Made by a program: the position numbers and the translations under genes
Assembly (NCBI GenBank): GCA_934394515.1
Contig: CAKRRU010000033.1
Location: 1 to 20,977, forward strand
Direction of reading: 5' to 3'
DNA: 20,977 nt
From: an uncultured Acetatifactor sp.
GTDB taxonomy: Bacteria; Bacillota; Clostridia; Lachnospirales; Lachnospiraceae
In this document: piece by piece, positions 16,701 through 20,977 of the stretch
How the letters are laid out: every line of letters begins with the position of its first letter
Numbering within the stretch: the first letter of the stretch is position 1
Notes under the pieces: generated by a model
What the model saw: only the letters and a program-made list of their open reading frames with translations
What the model was told of the DNA's origin: nothing
The model's database searches: none

Positions 16701-17484
16701 CGGCCTCCCATGCATAGGGGAACAGTCCCTTCATTTCTTCTTCGCTCTTGACGTAATACTGACCGCCCTCATAACGCATGCGATCCTCGTCCGCCAGCTT
16801 TTTGCCGGTCTGCAGACACAGCAGAATATCGTGGGGAATCGCATCCTCAGCATAGGTGTAATGCACATCGTTGGTGGTTACCAGCGGAATGTCCAGTTCT
16901 CTGCTCATCTGGAGCAGTTCCATATTCACGGTACGCTGCTCCGGGATACCGTGATCCTGCAGTTCCAGAAAATAATTGCCCTTGCCGAAGCAGGCCTCGT
17001 ATTTGCGGGCTGCTTTTCTCGCTTCGTCCTTCATTCCCTTCAGAATAAACCGGGGCACTTCACCTGCAAGGCAGGCAGACAATGCGATAATTCCCTCGTG
17101 GAACTCCTGTAGCACTTCCATGTCCACACGGGGTTTATAATAATATCCTTCCGTAAAGCCACGGCTGACGATTTTCATCAGATTCGCATAGCCGGTATTG
17201 TTCTCCGCCAGGAGTACCAGGTGGTGATAACGGTCTTCTCCGCCGGTCAGTTCCTTATCAAAACGGGAATTCGGTGCCACATAGACCTCGCAGCCGAGGA
17301 TCGGCTTGATGCCGGCTTCCCTCGCGGCACGGTAAAAATCAATCACACCGTACATGACGCCATGGTCAGTGATTGCCGCACTGTTCATGCCCAGTTCCTT
17401 TACTCTGGCTACGTATTCTTTGATCTTATTGGATCCGTCCAACAGTGAATATTCCGTATGGACATGAAGATGTGCAAATGCCAT
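13711..17484 (-). CDS. dnaE: DNA polymerase III alpha subunit (DnaE)
   Basis: Replicative family C DNA polymerase; Firmicutes usually also carry PolC, with DnaE extending primers. The 1257 aa show a PHP domain (1-~210, HLHVHTEYSLLDG, ITDHG), the palm with GPGRGSAAGS (362-371), PDIDVDF (403-409, catalytic Asp405 and Asp407) and KMDFLGL with Asp557, helix-hairpin-helix region, and an OB fold (~1000-1080). It has no exonuclease insertion, so it is not PolC. Residues ~1098-1172 are a Gly/Asn/Ser/Gln-rich low-complexity linker (13969-14193), followed by a short folded C-terminal domain (1175-1257), making the protein longer than the ~1115 aa Bacillus DnaE. AAAAAGGAG lies 7 bases before the ATG. 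It has its own promoter but may also be read from rsmH. Confidence 0.97.
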   Translation of the reverse strand: MAFAHLHVHTEYSLLDGSNKIKEYVARVKELGMNSAAITDHGVMYGVIDFYRAAREAGIKPILGCEVYVAPNSRFDKELTGGEDRYHHLVLLAENNTGYANLMKIVSRGFTEGYYYKPRVDMEVLQEFHEGIIALSACLAGEVPRFILKGMKDEARKAARKYEACFGKGNYFLELQDHGIPEQRTVNMELLQMSRELDIPLVTTNDVHYTYAEDAIPHDILLCLQTGKKLADEDRMRYEGGQYYVKSEEEMKGLFPYAWEAVENTQRIADRCNVEIEFGVTKLPKYDVPEGYDSWSYLNKLCDDGLAERYGDGDQPAGETGQTLRERLDYELGVIRRMGYVDYFLIVWDFINYAKEHGIPVGPGRGSAAGSIVAYCLKITNIDPIHYNLLFERFLNPERVSMPDIDVDFCFERRQEVIDYVGRKYGNDKVVQIVTFGTLAAKGVIRDVGRVMDLPYAFVDSIAKMVPNELNITLSKALEMNPEFRKLYQEDEQVHHLIDMCKRLEGLPRHTSMHAAGVVICQKSADEFVPLSRGSDGSIVTQFTMTTLEELGLLKMDFLGLRTLTVIHDAVKFIENTTGRHIDVDAIDYNDPKVLASIGTGRTEGVFQLESAGMKSFMKELRPQNLEDVVAGISLYRPGPMDFIPKYIQGKNHPDAVTYACPQLEPILKPTYGCIVYQEQVMQIVRDLAGYTLGRSDLVRRAMSKKKQSVMEKERANFIYGNPEENVPGCIANGIDEQTAGQIYDMMMDFAKYAFNKSHAACYAVVAYQTAYLKYYYPVEFMAALMTSVIDNPKKVSEYILNCRNMDIAILPPDVNAGEAGFSVSDGKIRYALTAIKSVGRPIIDSLVQERKERGPFTNLKDFITRMSDKKEMNKRAIENLIKAGALDGLGGTRKQFMSVYVQIADHIAHDKKNNLAGQISLFDIAGEEDKEEFDIRMPDVGEYNKEMLLGFEKEVLGVYVSGHPLEEYQELWQNCISNTAGDFALDEETGEVQLVRDQANAVIGGLIADKTVKYTKNDKIMAFLNVEDLIGNVEVVVFPQVYERYSTLLVEDAKVFIRGRVSLEEDKDGKLICDQIISFEDAQAARAANQPLFPRNYGGRGGSSRGGSYGNGSGNGGAGGYRNAGNGYGQYQNDGMNSSSMSVGQTGQAAGQMQSGQRTQANGTPQKKGMPAGAWIQFPNMEAYKTREQELLRAIADSDGDDDVVIYLRDIKNIKILPQNLRVKADGALMEKLTLLFGKENVKFITKPIENRSKID

Positions 17485-17530
17485 TGTGCCGCTCCTTTTT
17501 CCCGAATGTACGTTCTGTAATATATTCTCT

Positions 17531-17559
17531 ATCTTATCAGAATTACAGGGCTTTGTAAA
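17531..17559 (-). promoter_or_regulatory. Sigma-A promoter for dnaE-pfkA
   Basis: TTTACA (17554-17559), 17-bp spacer, TAAGAT (17531-17536), with a TGn extended -10. Predicted start near 17524, 40 nt before the dnaE ATG. The -35 begins 3 bp after the stop of the upstream 126-aa gene. Confidence 0.7.
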
Positions 17560-17561
17560 TA

Positions 17562-17942
17562 TTACCGATTACCGTTTTCCTTTGCTTTCCTTACACATTC
17601 TTCGTACCCCGGTCCAGCCTGTTCTCTGTGGTATCCGGGGGCAAGCATCGCCGAAAAATACAATGTTTCCAATGTCTCTTCCTGTGCCTGTGTGGGATGG
17701 GACGGTGTGATCACCCGTGTGCTCCATACCAGCATACAGCCGGTGTATTCCGCCATGAAAAAGATCGGTTCCATGTTTTTTTCCATCCTGCTGTTCAGGG
17801 TCAGTTTGTCTTCCCCGGAGATTTCCTCCAGTTTTTTGATATGAGAAGGCTGCGGTTCCTGTACACTGCCGTCGGGCAGGATCACACATTCACATGGTTC
17901 CATGTCTTCTCTGTGTGCATTGATATATTCCATGACAGTCAT
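17562..17942 (-). CDS. Unrecognised small protein (126 aa)
   Basis: I do not recognise a family. The ATG at 17942 has an AAAGGAGG site 10 bases upstream, which makes real translation likely. It is hydrophilic, with no signal peptide or membrane segment. Residues 1-30 (MTVMEYINAHREDMEPCECVILPDG) resemble a short helix and strand; the centre (EKNMEPIFFMAEYTGCMLVWSTRVITPSHPTQAQEETLETLYFSAML) mixes strand and helix and is the most structured part; the tail is charged. Two Cys lie close together at 17 and 19. It sits 97 bp after the rsmH-like gene and just before the dnaE promoter, so it may be read with rsmH. Function unknown. Confidence 0.7.
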   Translation of the reverse strand: MTVMEYINAHREDMEPCECVILPDGSVQEPQPSHIKKLEEISGEDKLTLNSRMEKNMEPIFFMAEYTGCMLVWSTRVITPSHPTQAQEETLETLYFSAMLAPGYHREQAGPGYEECVRKAKENGNR

Positions 17943-18039
17943 GCCGGTACCGCCTCCTTTCGTAATGCTAAATCATCATCTGTATCGTATCTTCGCTAGT
18001 TGCAATATCGTGATTTGCATCTTCGATGCTCATCGTTGC

Positions 18040-19095
18040 TTACGCCCGGATCGCCCAGCGCATCTTGGTAGATCTGGCTCTGCCGTTCTGTACACACTCC
18101 TCCGCAGACGGTCTGATGACATCCTTTGCATAATCTGTGTAGATGCCGTCGCGATAGCCTTCCTTGAGTGCCCGTTTGACCAATTTATCCTCACCGGAAT
18201 GGAACGTCAGAATGGCCACTCTTCCGCCGGGTTTCAATGCCCCGGGAAGTTTTTCCATGAATTCATATAGTACTTCAAATTCACGGTTCACGTCAATACG
18301 CAATGCCTGAAAAACTCTCTGGCAGGTCTTTTTGATTGTGTCTTTTTTCTCTTTCTCCGGGAGAAAATCCAGTGTCTTCTCTATAACTTCCCGCAGTTTC
18401 GTCGTGGTATCGATCCGGTGTCCGCGGCGGATCTCATCCGTGATTGCTTTCGCCAGTTCTTCGCAATAGGGTTCGTCGGAATTCTCCATAAGCATTCCCG
18501 CAAGCTCTTCTCTGGAGATCGTATCAAGACGCTCGGCCGCGCTGATTCCCTGCTGCTGATTCAGCCTGAGGTCCAGCGGGCCGTCTGCTTTAAATGAAAA
18601 GCCTCTCTCCGGATTGTCGATCTGCATGGAAGACACGCCCAGATCCGCCAGAATAAAGTCAAAGCCGCCGACTTCTTTTGCAATCTCGTCTATAGTACAG
18701 AAATTCTGCAATTTTATGGTCAGGATCTCTTCTCCGTAACCGGCATCTGCCAGTCGTTTTTTCGTCTTGGCGGATTCTTCGGGATCCACATCAGTTGCGT
18801 AAATGTGTCCTTGTCCCTGTAGCTGCTCCAGCATGGCTTTCGTATGTCCGCCATAACCCAGTGTTGCATCGAATCCCGTTTCTCCCGGCTGAATCTTCAG
18901 AAAATCCAGAATTTCTTTTACCATAATAGAAATATGCATTCCGGCGGGAGTGTTGCCCTTTTGAATGACATGGGCAATGGTGTCCCCGTATTTTTCCGGC
19001 TGCAGTTCCTTATATTTTTCTTCGAATTTTCTCGGATATTTTCCCTTATAACGCACCCGGCGTTTGTGGGGTGTCTGCTCTTTATCTGTTCCCAT
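18040..19095 (-). CDS. RsmH/MraW-like SAM methyltransferase (divergent paralogue)
   Basis: Related to the 16S rRNA C1402 N4-methyltransferase. The 351 aa carry the family hallmarks: FDATLGYGGHTKAML (75-89, SAM binding), TDVDPEES (101-108), ADLGVSSMQIDNPERGFSF (150-168) with DGPLDLRL after it, the helical insertion domain, FQALRIDVNREFEVL, ILTFHSGEDKLVK, and the C-terminal RARSTKMRWAI. It departs from the usual forms at several sites: DATLGYGGHT for DGTxGxGGHS, MHISIMVKE for HxPVLLxE, and FHSGED for FHSLED, and has a basic ~45-residue N-terminal extension. It is not in an mraZ-ftsL-pbp cluster. Whether it methylates C1402 or another site is open. The start has GAGGT about 4 bases upstream and a strong promoter further up. 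Confidence 0.85.
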   Translation of the reverse strand: MGTDKEQTPHKRRVRYKGKYPRKFEEKYKELQPEKYGDTIAHVIQKGNTPAGMHISIMVKEILDFLKIQPGETGFDATLGYGGHTKAMLEQLQGQGHIYATDVDPEESAKTKKRLADAGYGEEILTIKLQNFCTIDEIAKEVGGFDFILADLGVSSMQIDNPERGFSFKADGPLDLRLNQQQGISAAERLDTISREELAGMLMENSDEPYCEELAKAITDEIRRGHRIDTTTKLREVIEKTLDFLPEKEKKDTIKKTCQRVFQALRIDVNREFEVLYEFMEKLPGALKPGGRVAILTFHSGEDKLVKRALKEGYRDGIYTDYAKDVIRPSAEECVQNGRARSTKMRWAIRA

Positions 19096-19195
19096 GATTA
19101 CCTCATTTCACACACACTGTTTCGCTCATTGTCTGTACTCTGCTTTACCGTTTCATTTATTTATCACTTTTCTGTCGAAAGTCATACCTGGTTGT

Positions 19196-19224
19196 ATTAT
19201 ACCTATTTTAGATATTCTTGTCCA
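19196..19224 (-). promoter_or_regulatory. Sigma-A promoter for the rsmH-like gene
   Basis: TGGACA (19219-19224), 17-bp spacer, TATAAT (19196-19201). A second TGGACAA lies 9 bp upstream of the first, so the -35 is part of a short direct repeat. The start near 19189 leaves a ~95-nt leader with no clear structure. The rest of the 278-bp gap up to thrH holds only the thrH terminator. Confidence 0.85.
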
Positions 19225-19314
19225 CTTTGTCCAAGCAAAACCGCAGACACCTGCACGTCTTAATGCAGTGTATATCTGAATTCCAGCGAACCTAATTTTC
19301 CCGATGGTATACAT

Positions 19315-19359
19315 AAAAACTCTCCCGGCAGAAATGCGAATCCACCCGGGAGAGTTTTT
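19315..19359. terminator. Terminator after thrH (symmetrical)
   Basis: AAAAACTCTCCCGG (19315-19328) and CCGGGAGAGTTTTT (19346-19359) form a perfect 14-bp stem with a 17-nt loop. It works for thrH on the minus strand and, being symmetrical, could stop plus-strand reading too. Confidence 0.93.
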
Positions 19360-19373
19360 GATGTTCCTTGCAG

Positions 19374-19979
19374 CTATAATGCCTTCTTAATTGCCGCCAT
19401 CAGTTCGTCGTAGGTCTCATAAGCCGGCAGCTCCGGATGATCCTTTTTGATCTGCTCGGTGCTCTTGAACAGGAAACCTGCCTTGCTGGCCTGGATCATT
19501 CCCAGGTCATTATGGCTGTCACCGCTGGCGATAGTCTGGAATCCGATGGACTGTAGTGCTTTCACCGTCGTGTATTTGGAATTTTCCACACGCATCTTAA
19601 AACCGGTGATTTCTCCGTTATCCGCTACTTCCAGGGAATTACAGAAAATCGTAGGATATCCCAGTTTTTTCATCAAAGGACCCGCAAACTGAGAGAAAGT
19701 ATCACTGATAATGATCACCTGGGTAATGGAACGCAGTTCATCCAGAAACTCCTTTGCACCGGGGATCGGATCGATCTTTGCGATCGTATCCTGGATTTCC
19801 TTCAATCCCAGTCCATGCTCCTTCAGGATTCCCAGTCTCCATTTCATAAGCTTATCATAATCCGGCTCATCTCTGGTGGTTCTCTTCAACTCCGGTATTC
19901 CGCTTGCCTCTGCAAATGCGATCCAGATCTCCGGTACCAATACGCCCTCCAGATCCAGGCATACAATATTCATATCCAT
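19374..19979 (-). CDS. thrH: HAD-family phosphoserine phosphatase / homoserine phosphotransferase
   Basis: Matches ThrH, a HAD enzyme that removes phosphate from phosphoserine and can pass it to homoserine, linking serine and threonine synthesis. The N-terminal block CLDLEGVLVPEIWIAFAE is characteristic of ThrH, with the nucleophile Asp9 and Glu11 in place of the usual second Asp of HAD motif 1. Motif 2 is ISDTFSQF and motif 4 is SGDSHNDLGMI. The length of 201 aa fits ThrH. The frame extends two codons further (ATG 19985), but the ATG at 19979 is chosen because GGGAGG lies 8 bases before it and only 2 bases before the upper ATG. The gene stands alone between its own promoter and terminator. 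Confidence 0.9.
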   Translation of the reverse strand: MDMNIVCLDLEGVLVPEIWIAFAEASGIPELKRTTRDEPDYDKLMKWRLGILKEHGLGLKEIQDTIAKIDPIPGAKEFLDELRSITQVIIISDTFSQFAGPLMKKLGYPTIFCNSLEVADNGEITGFKMRVENSKYTTVKALQSIGFQTIASGDSHNDLGMIQASKAGFLFKSTEQIKKDHPELPAYETYDELMAAIKKAL

Positions 19980-20018
19980 CCTCATGTCCTCCCGGTAAAT
20001 TCAAATGTATTTGTAGCA

Positions 20019-20047
20019 AGTATAACCTATTTGGGGCTGTTATGCAA
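20019..20047 (-). promoter_or_regulatory. Probable sigma-A promoter for thrH
   Basis: TATACT (20019-20024) with TTGCAT (20042-20047) at 17 bp. Start near 20012, about 33 nt before the thrH ATG. A 12-bp palindrome ACGTTATAACGT (20068-20079) lies 20 bp upstream of the -35. Confidence 0.65.
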
Positions 20048-20171
20048 CAGTTTACTTTATTGTTGTAACGTTATAACGTATACAGTTTTCATACTCTTAT
20101 CTTATTTTTCAGATTTTATAATATTTTAATTATATTTTTATGACATTTTCACGTTCGATATGTTCTATATG

Positions 20172-20180
20172 TGCTATAAT
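20172..20180 (+). promoter_or_regulatory. Extended -10 promoter for rplY
   Basis: TGC-TATAAT (TATAAT at 20175-20180), an extended -10. The -35 region is poor. The predicted start near 20187 gives a leader of about 70 nt. The region upstream (20080-20160) is very AT-rich, as an UP element would be. Confidence 0.7.
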
Positions 20181-20210
20181 ATCCACAGTGCAAAAAGAAC
20201 TTCTCACAAG

Positions 20211-20249
20211 CTCTCGTCTACACGAAAAAATACGTAGATATCGAGGAGG
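20211..20249 (+). promoter_or_regulatory. Leader hairpin reaching the rplY ribosome binding site
   Basis: GTCTAC (20216-20221) can pair with GTAGA(T) at 20234-20239. CTCG (with a flanking T-G pair, 20212-20216) can pair with CGAGG (20242-20246), which is the first part of the Shine-Dalgarno GAGGAGG. A 3-nt bulge separates the two stems. The fold would partly hide the ribosome binding site. Confidence 0.4.
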
Positions 20250-20256
20250 CAATATT

Positions 20257-20838
20257 ATGTTAACATTGAAAGCTGAAAAAAGAAATCCTGATGAAAAGGC
20301 AAAGAAATTAAGAAGAGACGGTTTTATCACCGGTGTATTGTACGGAAAAGAAATGGCAGAAAATGTATCTCTGAAATTCACAGAGAAGGATGCCGCTGCT
20401 TTTATTAAAAATGCAAAAGAGGGAACACAGGCTTATCTGGAACTGGATGGAAAAAATGTGGATGTCCTGGTGAAAAATATTGATTTTGATCCTCTTACAA
20501 AAAAATATATGGCTCTGGATTTTCAGGCTCTGGTAGCCGGTGAAGTCGTATCCGCGACGGTTCCTATTATATATGCAAACGAAGATAAGGTGCAGGGTAT
20601 CTTCGAAGCTGAGCTTGCCGAAGTCCACTATAAAGCTGATCCCGCTCATCTCCTCGACCCTATCGAGATAGATCTCGCCACTCTGCCTCAGACAACCAAG
20701 ACCATGTATGTCAAAGACTTGAAACTGGATGAGAAAGGTGTACATGTCACCACTTCCGGGGAGCAGCAATTGTTCCATATCGGTGAGTATGGTCAGGAAG
20801 AGGCTGAGGATGCTGACGAGACAGCCGAGGCTAAGTAA
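20257..20838 (+). CDS. rplY: 50S ribosomal protein L25 (CTC/TL5 type)
   Basis: Binds 5S rRNA in the central protuberance of the large subunit; the longer CTC form is also known as a general stress protein in Firmicutes. The 193 aa have the N-terminal L25 domain (1-~90, with EKRNPDEKAKKLRRDGFITGVLYG) and the C-terminal TL5 beta domain (~95-180, with LADPIEIDL-like PAHLLDPIEIDLATLP and MYVKDLKLDEKGV), ending in an acidic tail (EEAEDADETAEAK). The frame is open further upstream to 20140, but the ATG at 20257 has GAGGAGG 7 bases upstream and is where homology begins. It is the only plus-strand gene and is divergent from thrH. No T-run terminator is visible in the 139 bp after it. Confidence 0.95.
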   Translation: MLTLKAEKRNPDEKAKKLRRDGFITGVLYGKEMAENVSLKFTEKDAAAFIKNAKEGTQAYLELDGKNVDVLVKNIDFDPLTKKYMALDFQALVAGEVVSATVPIIYANEDKVQGIFEAELAEVHYKADPAHLLDPIEIDLATLPQTTKTMYVKDLKLDEKGVHVTTSGEQQLFHIGEYGQEEAEDADETAEAK

Positions 20839-20857
20839 GATTTCGAGTAAACGGCAA

Positions 20858-20972
20858 GTTAGTTAACTAACCGGACGAACTCCCGGGACGGACAGAAGGA
20901 CTCTCTTTCAGTTGTAAGGTCTACGAGTGTGAATTTTCTAAGAAAAGTGATTTAGCGGTTCTAAACCGGACG
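20858..20972. repeat. Palindrome and CTAA(A)CCGGACG direct repeat after rplY
   Basis: GTTAGTTAACTAAC (20858-20871) is a perfect 14-bp palindrome. CTAACCGGACG (20867-20877) recurs as CTAAACCGGACG (20961-20972) about 94 bp later, and TTTTCT-A-AGAAAA (20934-20946) is another short palindrome between them. The window ends before any following gene is visible. Confidence 0.35.
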
Positions 20973-20977
20973 GGGCC

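Noticed and set aside
15526..17112. Plus-strand open frame of 528 codons antisense to dnaE
   Set aside because: It lies wholly opposite the conserved polymerase frame, its product is rich in His, Ile and Gln with no family signature, and the opening follows from codon bias of dnaE.
20858..20871. GTTAGTTAACTAAC as a biotin repressor or terminator element after rplY
   Set aside because: It is a continuous palindrome without the spacer of a biotin operator, and no T run follows for termination.
1..20977. CRISPR array, tRNA/rRNA genes, insertion sequences, prophage or defence genes
   Set aside because: None seen on either strand; the window is packed with conserved housekeeping genes and short spacers.

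Overview
The window reads as an ordinary chromosomal housekeeping stretch from a low-to-middle GC Firmicute, most likely a Lachnospiraceae-type clostridium. The basis is strong AGGAGG-type ribosome binding sites, sigma-A promoters with 17-bp spacers, the birA / coaX / dusB / greA / lysS neighbourhood, an ATP-type PfkA, and a small acidic protein that resembles a Lachnospiraceae family (DUF6145, named from memory). I see no IS element, CRISPR array, tRNA, rRNA, prophage, toxin-antitoxin pair or defence island.

Every gene except the last is on the minus strand, so transcription runs from high to low coordinates. From the right: rplY (ribosomal protein L25) is on the plus strand and divergent from thrH, a single-gene unit with its own promoter and terminator. 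Next comes rsmH-like methyltransferase, a small unknown gene (126 aa), dnaE and pfkA, closed by a terminator; dnaE also has its own promoter. The promoter for trmH-proC overlaps the pfkA terminator. A SleB-type cell wall hydrolase follows with a near-consensus promoter and a strong terminator. Then nfeD with an SPFH (QmcA/slipin-type) gene forms a membrane pair ending in a terminator. argF-birA has a strong promoter, a ~178-nt leader and overlapping genes. Last is the DUF6145-like gene, coaX, dusB, an unrecognised 345-codon ORF, greA and lysS (cut by the window edge).

The genes cover translation and RNA modification (lysS, dusB, trmH-like, rsmH-like, rplY), transcription elongation (greA), replication (dnaE), glycolysis (pfkA), cofactor use (coaX, birA), amino acid metabolism (argF, proC, thrH) and the envelope (SPFH/NfeD, SleB-like). 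Gene identities are secure for most. The unknowns are the 345-codon ORF, the 126-aa ORF and the DUF6145-like protein.

I did not find a convincing new biological system. The best second-look items are: the divergent RsmH-like paralogue outside a cell-division cluster, the Gly/Asn-rich linker in DnaE, a consensus greA promoter inside the end of the upstream ORF, an rplY leader that may fold over its own ribosome binding site, an inverted repeat over the nfeD promoter, and the ATGA-coupled DUF6145-coaX pair.
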